A stretch of DNA of 64,000 nt. Origin: JALQUL01 sp040382935. Its GTDB lineage: Bacteria > Pseudomonadota > Gammaproteobacteria > Burkholderiales > Burkholderiaceae_C. The first letter of the stretch is position 1, and each line of letters opens with the position of its first letter. The stretch spans positions 1 through 64,000 of the forward strand of contig JBEIEP010000005.1 in NCBI GenBank assembly GCA_040382935.1. Reading direction: 5' to 3'. The notes under the pieces are model-generated. The model was given only the letters and a program-made list of their open reading frames with translations. It had not been told where the DNA came from and made no database searches. This document shows positions 16,792-24,309 of the stretch, in pieces. A program made the position numbers and the translations under genes.

Positions 16792-18393
16792 ATGAAACAT
16801 TTAAGCGGCGTCGATTCGGCATTCTTGCACCTCGAATCTCCCGAAATGCCTATGCATATCGGTTCATTGAATGTGCTGGATTTGCCCGAGGGCTACGCTG
16901 GCGACTTCTTTGAAGAAACCAAGCAATACATACAGGCCCGCCTCCATCTGGCCGATGTCTTTACCCGCAAGTTGGCGCTGATGCCTTTGGACCTTTCCAA
17001 CCCGATTTGGGTGGAAGAAGAAGACATCGACCTGGACTACCACATACGCCATGTCAACCTGCCCAAGCCTGGCACCAACCGGCAGTTGCAGCAGTACGTT
17101 GCCAGGTTGCATTCCAGCCTGCTGGACCGCAGCCGCCCCTTGTGGGAGTTTTTTGTGATTGATGGCCTTAAAAGTGGGCAAATTGCTCTGTACAGCAAAG
17201 TCCATCACGCGGGTATTGACGGGCAGGCGGGTGTTGCGGTTGCCAAGGCCATGTTTGATTTAACTGCCAGCGGCCGGGTCATCAAACCGCCCAGAGCACG
17301 GGCGCGTCGCAATGCTTACCAATTGGGCGTGGCTGAGTTGTTGGGCGCGGCCTTGAGTAACACGGTGGCGCAGTCGGTGGGGCTGGTTAAATCCATTCCG
17401 CTCATCGTCCAGTCCGCACGCAATGCGCTGGTTCCAATGCCCAATGAGAACGGAAAACGCGATTGGTCCTTGCCCAAGTTGGGCAGTATGCTGGCACCGC
17501 GCACCTCGCTTAACGTTGCCATTACCAATCAGCGCACCTTTGCGGGCCGTACAGTACCCTTGGCCGAGGTCAAGCAAATTGCCAAACTGCTGGGGGTATC
17601 GCTCAACGATGTGGTAATGGCCACCACCGCGGGCGGCCTTAGAACCTACCTCAAAGAGAACAACGAACTGCCCGCCAAATCCTTGATTGCGGCCGTGCCT
17701 GTGAGTTTGCGCGCCGAAGGCGACACCACTGCCAATAACCAAGTCAGCATGGTGACCATGAGCTTGGCAACCGATATCAAAGACCCCTTACAACGGATAC
17801 GAACCATCAACCAGGCCTCGGCCAGCACCAAGGCCACCATGGGTCGATTTAAGGCCGCCATTCCTACCGACTTCCCCTTACCGGCCGCGCCCTGGTTAAT
17901 GTCGGCCCTGGCCTCGTTGTTCAGCCGTTCCCGTCTGGCCAACGTGATGCCGCCCATTGCCAACTTGGTGATCTCTAACGTGGCGGGCATCCCGGTTCAG
18001 TTGTATTTTGCGGGTGCCAAAGTGGTGAGTTACTACCCCGTCTCTATTCCCGCGCACAGCATGGCTTTGAACGTGACGGTACAAAGCTACAACGGGCGTT
18101 TGGATTACGGTTTGATTGCGTGCAGAAGGGCGCTACCCGACGTGAACGATTTGGCCGACGCTTTGTTGGCCGAACACAAAGCCCTGTTGGAGTTGGCGTT
18201 GGCTCAGCCCCCGGTAGCCGCAGCAGTGCCCGAAGTGCCGGCCGCGGCCCCAGCCGCAGCGCCTAAGGCGCGTGCAAAGGCAAAAGCGAAGCCTGTGAGA
18301 GTGGCCAAGGCTTCGCAGCCTGAGGGCGCTGGTAAACGAGTGGCCGCTAAAAAGACTGCGGGCATCCGGCGATCAAAAAATAGTGCTAACTAA
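16792..18393 (+). CDS. Wax ester synthase / diacylglycerol acyltransferase (WS/DGAT)
   Basis: 533 residues. Esterifies fatty alcohols or diacylglycerol with acyl-CoA to make storage lipids. The catalytic motif HHXXXDG is present as HHAGIDG (about residue 132), and SNVAGIPVQLYFAGA and NVTVQSYNG are typical C-terminal blocks. The start ATG 16792 has GGAG about 9 bp upstream. The last 70 residues are an Ala/Lys/Pro-rich tail (APKARAKAKAKPVRVAK) beyond the usual family end, resembling histone-like or granule-associated tails. It stands alone between uvrD and a toxin-antitoxin pair. Confidence 0.9.
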   Translation: MKHLSGVDSAFLHLESPEMPMHIGSLNVLDLPEGYAGDFFEETKQYIQARLHLADVFTRKLALMPLDLSNPIWVEEEDIDLDYHIRHVNLPKPGTNRQLQQYVARLHSSLLDRSRPLWEFFVIDGLKSGQIALYSKVHHAGIDGQAGVAVAKAMFDLTASGRVIKPPRARARRNAYQLGVAELLGAALSNTVAQSVGLVKSIPLIVQSARNALVPMPNENGKRDWSLPKLGSMLAPRTSLNVAITNQRTFAGRTVPLAEVKQIAKLLGVSLNDVVMATTAGGLRTYLKENNELPAKSLIAAVPVSLRAEGDTTANNQVSMVTMSLATDIKDPLQRIRTINQASASTKATMGRFKAAIPTDFPLPAAPWLMSALASLFSRSRLANVMPPIANLVISNVAGIPVQLYFAGAKVVSYYPVSIPAHSMALNVTVQSYNGRLDYGLIACRRALPDVNDLADALLAEHKALLELALAQPPVAAAVPEVPAAAPAAAPKARAKAKAKPVRVAKASQPEGAGKRVAAKKTAGIRRSKNSAN

Positions 18394-18471
18394 TGTTCTC
18401 CAGCTACACGACTAGGGCTTCAAGGCACTAATTGGCGACCATTGATGACGGCCAAGCATAAAAAACATAGA

Positions 18472-18505
18472 ATGGTGTTACCTATTACCTAAATGGTGAC
18501 ACCAT
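18472..18505. promoter_or_regulatory. Inverted repeat overlapping the antitoxin start codon, probable autoregulatory operator
   Basis: ATGGTGTTACC (18472-18482) and GGTGACACCAT (18495-18505) are inverted with one mismatch and a 12-bp spacer. The right arm runs into the ATG at 18504. RHH antitoxins usually repress their own promoter through such palindromes. Confidence 0.5.
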
Positions 18506-18806
18506 GCCCGAAGCCATCGCAAAAACCCGTGTTTCCTCTGTCACGCTCAAAATAGACAAATCCTATCGGGAACGGCTGAAGTCCTTAGCGGTTCAAAAAA
18601 ACCGCTCGGCGCATTACCTGATGAAAGAGGCCATCGATCGATATTTGAAGGCCGAAGAGGCGCAGCAAGCTGTATTGACCAGTGTTGACGAGGCTATCGC
18701 CCATTACGAGGTCACTGGATTACACCTCTCCCACGCCGAAGTAAAAGCCTGGGCACAAGAACTGAAAACAAATCCACAGGCCACGCTTCCCGAATGTCAC
18801 GCATAA
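18504..18806 (+). CDS. Ribbon-helix-helix (CopG/ParD-like) antitoxin
   Basis: 100 residues. The N-terminal strand SSVTLKIDKSYRERLKSLAV and the helix RSAHYLMKEAIDRYLKAEE are a ribbon-helix-helix DNA-binding fold; the C-terminal acidic helix would wrap around the toxin. Its gene overlaps the downstream RelE-type gene by 13 bp, the usual antitoxin-first arrangement. The ATG is embedded in an inverted repeat, which fits autorepression. Confidence 0.85.
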   Translation: MPEAIAKTRVSSVTLKIDKSYRERLKSLAVQKNRSAHYLMKEAIDRYLKAEEAQQAVLTSVDEAIAHYEVTGLHLSHAEVKAWAQELKTNPQATLPECHA

Positions 18807-19138
18807 AGTTTTCGCAGACAGCGCGTGGCGACTTGGTGCGGTTGCACCAATTTCTGGCCCAATTTGACGAAAACGTGGCGCATCGGGCAATCGATGAGAT
18901 TTTGGCGGCTGTCGATTTTATTGAAGCCCATCCTAATAGCGGCCATCCCTTACCGGACCGCCCTTTTGTCCGGCGTTCAGTGGTCGACTTTGGCGCGACC
19001 GGGTATCTTGTTTTTCACAAGCGGTTCGAAAAACAAGACGTCAGTTTCATTGCCAGAATCATTCACCAAAAAGAGTGGTACGACGAGGCAAGCGTTGGAT
19101 TGGCAGAAGAACTGGTTGAGGATAGGCGAGGGCGGTAA
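18794..19138 (+). CDS. RelE/ParE-family toxin
   Basis: 114 residues, RelE/ParE superfamily: RIKFSQTARGDLVRLHQFLA, then IDEILAAVDFIEAHPNSGHP and RRSVVDFGATGYLVFHKR, followed by IARIIHQKEWYDE at the end, where family members usually carry a conserved I-A-hydrophobic-X-H block. ParE-type members poison gyrase and RelE-type members cleave mRNA; which applies cannot be told. Start ATG 18794 lies inside the antitoxin gene, so translation is coupled. Confidence 0.87.
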   Translation: MSRIKFSQTARGDLVRLHQFLAQFDENVAHRAIDEILAAVDFIEAHPNSGHPLPDRPFVRRSVVDFGATGYLVFHKRFEKQDVSFIARIIHQKEWYDEASVGLAEELVEDRRGR

Positions 19139-19168
19139 GGTGTATTTACACCGTTCCTTATTGCTCGT

Positions 19169-19759
19169 CTACCTAAAATCCCCCGCCAAACTAGCCAGTG
19201 CCTCCATCCCAATTACCACGTGATAGGGATAGTGGGTATGGTCACAACCCAGCTTAACGGCGGCACCGGCTTTGATGGCACTGACCATGGCCGGTTCAAA
19301 CTCAAAGCGCACAAAGTGCACGGCAGAGGTCTTTTCGTCGTTGGAGCGGTCCAAATCCTCGTCGGCAATGGCGAACACCCGCTTCATGCCTTCCACCTCA
19401 ACAAACAGCCGGTCTTCAACGCCAATCAGGCGGGCCAGTTCGCGTTTGCGTTCGTTGACGTCGGGATACTCGATCAGCATGGTGGCCTTCCAATTGGAGC
19501 CATTGGGTAGCAGCGCCGCGTAGGTTTCGATCTCGTGGGCGATGGCGTCTTCTTCGAAGATTTTTTCAATGCGCAGCATTTCTTGAATCTGGTAGCGTAT
19601 GGTCATCTCGGACTCAAACTGCAGCGTCATGTGCTCGCCCAGCGCCACCGAGCGCAACTTGCGATGGGCAATGATTTCTGGCTTGTGGGTCTTGCGGTAC
19701 TTGCTGTAGGCCTCAAGGCTCATCAGGCTTTCTGGGGTGATAGAACCGGTTATTTGCAT
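19169..19759 (-). CDS. DUF3501 family protein
   Basis: 196 residues. ITPESLMSLEAYSKYRK at the N-terminus, a FESEMTIRYQIQEMLRIEK stretch and HYPYHVVIGMEALASLAGD at the C-terminus define DUF3501. Function unknown. In many proteobacteria DUF3501 genes lie next to a GlpC-like iron-sulfur oxidoreductase and a rubrerythrin, as here. Starts 5 bp after the oxidoreductase stop, so it is the last gene of that operon. Confidence 0.9.
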   Translation of the reverse strand: MQITGSITPESLMSLEAYSKYRKTHKPEIIAHRKLRSVALGEHMTLQFESEMTIRYQIQEMLRIEKIFEEDAIAHEIETYAALLPNGSNWKATMLIEYPDVNERKRELARLIGVEDRLFVEVEGMKRVFAIADEDLDRSNDEKTSAVHFVRFEFEPAMVSAIKAGAAVKLGCDHTHYPYHVVIGMEALASLAGDFR

Positions 19760-19764
19760 GGTGT

Positions 19765-21123
19765 TTATTTGAGGCCGTAGGCCTCACGAATTAAAGTTAA
19801 GGGATGCTTTTGTGCCACTTGGCCGGGGGCACCGTGCTGGTTGACCTCAAAGCCTTGGGCAATGTGGTGGCCACCCAGTGGGCAGTCCGAACTGATCACA
19901 TCGGGCAGGCCACCGTCTTTGTGGTTGGCCATGGCCTTGAACAGGGGCTTGCCAATTTTCATGGCCTGTTGGTGCGTGGCTTTTTTAACGCCAAACGTAC
20001 CCGCGTGGCCCGAGCAGCGTTCAAAGGTCTGGACACTGGTGCCAGGCACCATCTTGAGCATTTCTTCGGTCTTTTTGCCAATGTTTTGCACCCGGCCATG
20101 GCAGGGGATCTGGTAGCTCACTTTGCCCAGCGCGTGGGGGAATTCCTGCTTGAGCAAGCCATCGCGTTTGCGTGCCATCAGGTACTCAAACGGGTCCCAC
20201 ATATGCTCTTTGACGAGCTGGGTGTCGGCGTCATTGGGGAACATCAGCGGAATCTCTTGTTTGAACATCAGCGTGCAACTGGGCACGGCGCTCAAGATGG
20301 CGAAACCGTCTTTGGCGTACTTGGCCAGCACCGGCACGTTGGTGGCCTGGCTCTTGGCCACGCCGTCCATGTCGCCCAGTTCCAGCTTGGGCATGCCGCA
20401 GCACGATTCCTTTTCTACCAGTACGTAGGGGATCTGGTTGTGGTCCAAAATTTTGAGCAGGTCCAGCCCAATGCCAGGCTCGTTGTAGTTCACATAGCAG
20501 GTCGAATAAATCGCCACTTTGCCGGGGGTGAGCGTGCCGTCCACCACTGGCACATCGGCCGACTGGGGTGCAGCCGAGCGAAACCGCTTGGTGGCTAAGT
20601 CGGGTAGCCATGCGTCCTTATCAATACCCGCCACTTTTTCCATCAGGCCGCGTGCCATTTTTGTATGGTTGATGGCGTTGACTGCCTGCACCACGATAGG
20701 GATGCCCGCAAACTGGCCGTGGGTATCGGTGGAGGCTAAAAACTTTTCAGCCGCACCCACTTCGCCTTTTTTGTACTTGATGGCCTTGGCCCGCAGCATG
20801 GTGTGCGGAAAGTCCAGATTCCATTCGTGCGGTGGGGTGTAGGGGCACTTGGTCATGTAGCACAAGTCGCACATATAGCATTGGTCGACCACCTTCCAGT
20901 AGTCTTTTTTGTCAACGCCATCCACCTCCATGGTGGTGCTTTCGTCCACCAGATCAAACAGGGTAGGAAACGAGCCGCACAAACTCACGCAGCGTCTGCA
21001 TCCATGACAAATGTCAAAAATGCGCTCCATTTCGTGTGTGAGTTGGGCCTCATCGTAGTAATCCGGGTTTTGCCAATCAATTGCGTGGCGTGTGGGGGCT
21101 TCTAAATTACCTTCGCGTGCCAT
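19765..21123 (-). CDS. GlpC/HdrD-like iron-sulfur oxidoreductase
   Basis: 452 residues. Two ferredoxin-type [4Fe-4S] motifs lie near the N-terminus: CHGCRRCVSLCGSFP (about residues 34-48) and CYMCDLCYMTKCPYTPP. Two CCG-type domains follow (CCGMPKLELGD, and CSGHAGTFG as a variant), as in heterodisulfide reductase subunit D and GlpC. It probably passes electrons to or from a quinone or protein partner. Its upstream neighbour is a rubrerythrin and its downstream neighbour DUF3501, suggesting a peroxide or oxidative-stress electron route; this is inference from the conserved context. No membrane segment is visible. Confidence 0.9.
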   Translation of the reverse strand: MAREGNLEAPTRHAIDWQNPDYYDEAQLTHEMERIFDICHGCRRCVSLCGSFPTLFDLVDESTTMEVDGVDKKDYWKVVDQCYMCDLCYMTKCPYTPPHEWNLDFPHTMLRAKAIKYKKGEVGAAEKFLASTDTHGQFAGIPIVVQAVNAINHTKMARGLMEKVAGIDKDAWLPDLATKRFRSAAPQSADVPVVDGTLTPGKVAIYSTCYVNYNEPGIGLDLLKILDHNQIPYVLVEKESCCGMPKLELGDMDGVAKSQATNVPVLAKYAKDGFAILSAVPSCTLMFKQEIPLMFPNDADTQLVKEHMWDPFEYLMARKRDGLLKQEFPHALGKVSYQIPCHGRVQNIGKKTEEMLKMVPGTSVQTFERCSGHAGTFGVKKATHQQAMKIGKPLFKAMANHKDGGLPDVISSDCPLGGHHIAQGFEVNQHGAPGQVAQKHPLTLIREAYGLK

Positions 21124-21296
21124 AAATTGTTCTCAAAAGATAAAAAAACCAAGCAAGATAAGTTCAGTGGATTTGCCTAATCGTTAGAGGGGGTGCAGAG
21201 GCCATGGGTTGCACCCTATGAGCCCTGTGCGCCCTATGCGATTAGGCAACCCCACTGCAACCGATGGGCAAGCCACCAGTCGCACCGGGGAGGCGA

Positions 21297-21719
21297 TTAA
21301 TCGGCCAGCTCAGCCAAAGCCTTGGCGTAACGGTTGGCGTGTGAACGCTCCGCTTTGGCCAGGGTTTCGAACCAGTCGGCGATCTCGTCGTGGCCTTCGT
21401 CACGCGCGGTTTTGGCCATGCCAGGGTACATATCGGTGTACTCGTGGGTTTCGCCAGCCACTGCGGCTTTCAGGTTGTCGCGGGTTGCGCCAATGGGCAG
21501 GCCGGTGGCAGGGTCGCCACATTGCTCTAGCCACTCCAGGTGCCCGTGCGCGTGGCCGGTTTCACCTTCAGCGGTGGAGCGGAACAGTGCTGCCACGTCG
21601 TTTTGGCCTTCAATATCAGCCTTGTTCGCGAAATACAAATACCGACGATTGGCCTGGGACTCGCCTGCAAAGGCGGCCTTCAGGTTTTCTTCAGTCTTGG
21701 AGCCTTTAAGTGCTGCCAT
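21297..21719 (-). CDS. Rubrerythrin (ferritin-like diiron protein)
   Basis: 140 residues, a four-helix diiron domain with E-X6-Y and EXXH ligand motifs: AFAGESQANRRYLYFANKA, EGETGHAHGHLEW, AVAGETHEYTDMYPG and KAERSHANRY. The C-terminal rubredoxin domain of classical rubrerythrin is absent, so an outside electron donor is needed; the adjacent Fe-S oxidoreductase is the obvious candidate. A purine-rich Shine-Dalgarno (GGAGAATCACC) precedes ATG 21719. 173 bp separate it from the next gene. Confidence 0.92.
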   Translation of the reverse strand: MAALKGSKTEENLKAAFAGESQANRRYLYFANKADIEGQNDVAALFRSTAEGETGHAHGHLEWLEQCGDPATGLPIGATRDNLKAAVAGETHEYTDMYPGMAKTARDEGHDEIADWFETLAKAERSHANRYAKALAELAD

Positions 21720-21921
21720 GGTGATTCTCCTGTTAGTTCAACAAATCAAACAAATGCCCTCAATTCAACCCGTGCTAGGCCTATGCCGGTAGCCCCAAAT
21801 TTTCATGAGTCAGTCAAGCTTAGCGGTAGAAGCGCCAAATATCCAATAAATCAATCTTATCTTTTGGATAGATTTTTTAAATAGCGTTTGGCGATGGGGG
21901 AAGTGGATGGGATTACGTCCG

Positions 21922-22737
21922 TCAAAGCACCAGGGTGTCGATTTCCATCCAGGTTATTCCCGCCTGCTTCTCGACGACGATGCGCTGGCCGTCAAGGCGA
22001 TAGGTCAGTTGGCTGTGATTTCTGGGGTTGGACAAAACCTCGGGATTCAAGATGGCGTAGTTGTGCCCCGTGGTATGGCGAGCGGATGCGGTTACCAGGC
22101 CGGGGTGCCCTTCGCGGTGCAGCCTTGCACCGATGGACTGGGTGGTGCTGTAGTCGGTCTTGTGTATCAGTGCTGGATGTGGTGTGGTCAATGGACGCAA
22201 ATCCACCAGTGCCGCGTCACAGGCAACCGCATAAAGCTTGCGCTCGCCTACCACCTTTTCGGTGTCAAACCCCGCGTCGACCAACAGGCCATTGAACCAG
22301 TGGTAGGCGGTTTCGTAAACCGAGGTCTCTGCGGTATCGCAACCGTACCAAACCCCAAACGAACCATCAGAAAACCGACTGGCTTGCCAATTCTTATTCC
22401 AACTCCAAATCATCCGTGTCGTTGTTGCATCGCCTTGCCGTGCGTCAGCACTGTCTGCGGCTCTGCGCCTAGACACAAATGATTTGGAATTGGAATTACC
22501 GGGCCACCCAATCGCGTTGAACCATTTTGCATCCTCAAACGGCCTGTGAATGACCGGGGTTCTGGACTGGTAGGTTGAAGGCTTCACAGTGTCTTCGACC
22601 TGTTGTGCAAGGCCCCAGTCGGCGGGGTCGGTCGACAAGTCATCAAATAAATCTTGCGATACGCCTAGGGAGACGATGTTGCGTATCACATCACAATGAA
22701 CATCGCTAAGCGTCAGGTGAGAGAACAGCGGCTCCAT
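21922..22737 (-). CDS. RES-domain toxin (NAD+-degrading type) carrying an in-frame palindromic insertion
   Basis: 271 residues, RES superfamily. The core has SRFSDGSFGVWYGCDTAETS and VYETAYHWFN with the conserved arginine and glutamate, and GLVTASAR with the serine. Characterised RES toxins hydrolyse or phosphorolyse NAD+. Residues about 82-114 (PGNSNSKSFVSRRRAADSAD onward) do not fit the family and coincide with a DNA element bounded by an inverted repeat (22396-22495). The insertion keeps the frame open. The gene starts in the last base of the antitoxin stop (TAATG overlap), so translation is coupled. Whether the insertion inactivates the toxin is unknown. Confidence 0.85.
   Translation of the reverse strand: MEPLFSHLTLSDVHCDVIRNIVSLGVSQDLFDDLSTDPADWGLAQQVEDTVKPSTYQSRTPVIHRPFEDAKWFNAIGWPGNSNSKSFVSRRRAADSADARQGDATTTRMIWSWNKNWQASRFSDGSFGVWYGCDTAETSVYETAYHWFNGLLVDAGFDTEKVVGERKLYAVACDAALVDLRPLTTPHPALIHKTDYSTTQSIGARLHREGHPGLVTASARHTTGHNYAILNPEVLSNPRNHSQLTYRLDGQRIVVEKQAGITWMEIDTLVL
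22396..22495. repeat. Small palindromic element inserted in the RES toxin gene
   Basis: The left end ATTCCAACTCCAAATCAT (22396-22413) and the right end ATGATTTGGAATTGGAAT (22478-22495) are inverted copies with one mismatch. Pairing continues inward through CCGTGTC against GACACAA. About 50 bp of GC-richer DNA separates the arms, for about 100 bp in all. It fits a MITE or REP-like element. No clear target-site duplication is visible and I see no second copy in the window. Confidence 0.65.
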
Positions 22738-23132
22738 TACACGCCACGTGCCCTGTCCAGATAGGCGCGCACCATCAATAGGCCCGCAAACCCCTGTTCT
22801 TTGACGATTTCTACGGGGCTTAGGTTGTCAAATGCCTTGTTGCGGGTGGACATCCAGCGGTAGGCCAGGTCCCGGTTTTGTGGGAACAGCAGGCGCAGGC
22901 TTTTGTGAATCCCCAGCAAATGGCCGACGCGCTCGTACTGGTCGCGGCTGGTGCCAATGGCATCGCCCTTGCGGTAGCGTGTTAAAGCGGCGCGGTTACT
23001 GGTGGCAATGCCCAGCAGTGCGGTTTGATCTTCAGTGGACAACTTCCAGTGATCGAGCAAGGTCATGACCATTTTGGCCAATGCGCTTCGGTCTTGTGAT
23101 ACGGGGGATGGCTGCTCGAGTACGGCGTTCAT
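22737..23132 (-). CDS. MbcA/ParS/Xre-type antitoxin (DUF2384)
   Basis: 131 residues. The N-terminal helices (LAKMVMTLLDHWKLSTEDQT, then YRKGDAIGTSRDQYERVGHL) form a Xre-like HTH, and the C-terminus LFPQNRDLAYRWMSTRNKAF is the antitoxin toxin-binding domain typical of RES partners. Upstream of the toxin with a 1-bp overlap, the normal antitoxin-first order. An 18-bp palindrome 44 bp upstream of the start is a candidate autoregulatory site. Confidence 0.88.
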   Translation of the reverse strand: MNAVLEQPSPVSQDRSALAKMVMTLLDHWKLSTEDQTALLGIATSNRAALTRYRKGDAIGTSRDQYERVGHLLGIHKSLRLLFPQNRDLAYRWMSTRNKAFDNLSPVEIVKEQGFAGLLMVRAYLDRARGV

Positions 23133-23175
23133 GTTGGTACAAGCTTGTGGATGGGTTGGGGTTGATTGTAGTAGT

Positions 23176-23193
23176 TTGTTTTTATTAAAACAA
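23176..23193. promoter_or_regulatory. Palindrome upstream of the RES/Xre antitoxin gene
   Basis: TTGTTTT (23176-23182) and AAAACAA (23187-23193) are perfect inverted repeats around TATT. Location 44 bp upstream of the antitoxin ATG in AT-rich DNA fits an autoregulatory operator. Confidence 0.35.
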
Positions 23194-23233
23194 TATTTGT
23201 ATTAATAAGTTCAACGAAGAGTCTAGGGTTTAT

Positions 23234-23247
23234 CCTGTATATACAGG
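23234..23247. promoter_or_regulatory. Candidate HutC operator in front of the transporter-hut operon
   Basis: CCTGTATATACAGG is a perfect 14-bp palindrome. Its core GTATATAC matches the GTMTAKAC consensus described for the HutC subfamily of GntR regulators, and a hutC gene lies in the operon that follows. It lies 87 bp upstream of the ATG of the substrate-binding protein. Confidence 0.6.
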
Positions 23248-23333
23248 GTTCGAAGCCGGACACAATGCGTGCAACCAGTGAACCATCAATCGGCTTACTG
23301 GGTGGGGTTTAACTCTTTATTCGAACGGAGAAC

Positions 23334-24305
23334 ATGATGGTCACAAAAAGTTTTACAAAATCAGCCATGTTGCTGGCGGCCGGCACCTGCTTGGCGATCC
23401 TGAGTGCGCCTGTGGCGGCTCAGGAAACCAAGGTGGTCATTGGCATGTCGGGCTGGACCGGATTCGCGCCTTTGACCTTGGCCGAAAAATCTGGTTTGTT
23501 CAAAAAGCACGGTTTGGATGTGGAAATCAAGATGATTCCGCAGAAGGATCGTCACCTGGCCTTGGCTGCAAAGGCCATTCAGTGCGCCGCCACTACGGTT
23601 GAAACCCATGTAGCATGGAACACCAATGGGGTGCCGATTGTGCAAATTTTCCAGCTTGACAAGTCGTTTGGCGCTGATGGCATCGCAGTGCGCGGTGACA
23701 TTAAGAGCTTCGCCGATCTCAAAGGTAAAACCATCAGCGTTGACGCGCCCGGTACCGCGCCTTACTTTGGACTGTCTTGGATGCTGAGTAAAAATGGCAT
23801 GAGCATCAAGGATGTCAAGACCACGACCTTGTCGCCGCAGGCCGCTGCCCAGGCTTTTGTAGCCGGTCAGAATGATGCGGCCATGACCTATGAGCCTTAT
23901 CTATCGACGGTACGCGACAACCCGCAGGCAGGCAAGATTTTGGCCACCACCTTGGATTACCCCATGGTGATGGACACCGTGGGTTGTGCGCCCGATTGGC
24001 TCAAAGCCAACCCCAAGGCGGCACAGGGCCTGGCCAACGCCTATTTTGATGCGCTGGCCTTGCTAAAAGCCGAACCGGCCAAGTCCAATGAAATCATGGG
24101 TGCAGCAGTGAAGCAGTCGGGCGAAGCTTTTGCCAAATCGGCTGCTTACCTGCGTTGGCAAGACAAGGCGGCCAACCAGAAGTTCTTTGCAGGCGAACTA
24201 CAGGCGTTCATGAAAGACGCTGCCAACATTTTGTTGGAGTCAGGTGTCATCCGCAAGTTGCCAGACAACTATTCTGTAATGTTTGACGCCAGCTTTATCA
24301 AGTAA
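23334..24305 (+). CDS. ABC transporter substrate-binding protein, NitT/TauT type, linked to hut genes
   Basis: 323 residues. A signal peptide (about 1-29, ending APVAAQ) is followed by the periplasmic-binding fold of the SsuA/TauA/ThiY group: VVIGMSGWTGFAPLTLAEKS, then GLFKKHGLDVEIKMIPQ, and later DLKGKTISVDAPGTAPY. Because the operon also encodes HutC and HutH, histidine or urocanate is a likely ligand; this is inference. ATG 23334 is used, though the ATG at 23337 is better spaced from GGAG. First gene of a five-gene rightward run. Confidence 0.9.
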   Translation: MMVTKSFTKSAMLLAAGTCLAILSAPVAAQETKVVIGMSGWTGFAPLTLAEKSGLFKKHGLDVEIKMIPQKDRHLALAAKAIQCAATTVETHVAWNTNGVPIVQIFQLDKSFGADGIAVRGDIKSFADLKGKTISVDAPGTAPYFGLSWMLSKNGMSIKDVKTTTLSPQAAAQAFVAGQNDAAMTYEPYLSTVRDNPQAGKILATTLDYPMVMDTVGCAPDWLKANPKAAQGLANAYFDALALLKAEPAKSNEIMGAAVKQSGEAFAKSAAYLRWQDKAANQKFFAGELQAFMKDAANILLESGVIRKLPDNYSVMFDASFIK

Positions 24306-24309
24306 GCCT

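Noticed and set aside
21206..21252. GGGTTGC/GCAACCC terminator after rubrerythrin
   Set aside because: The loop is 33 nt long and no T tract follows, so it is not a convincing terminator.
23234..23247. LexA (SOS) box reading of CCTGTATATACAGG
   Set aside because: The CTG and CAG halves are only 6 bp apart rather than the 10 bp of LexA boxes, and the adjacent genes are not SOS genes. The HutC consensus fits better.
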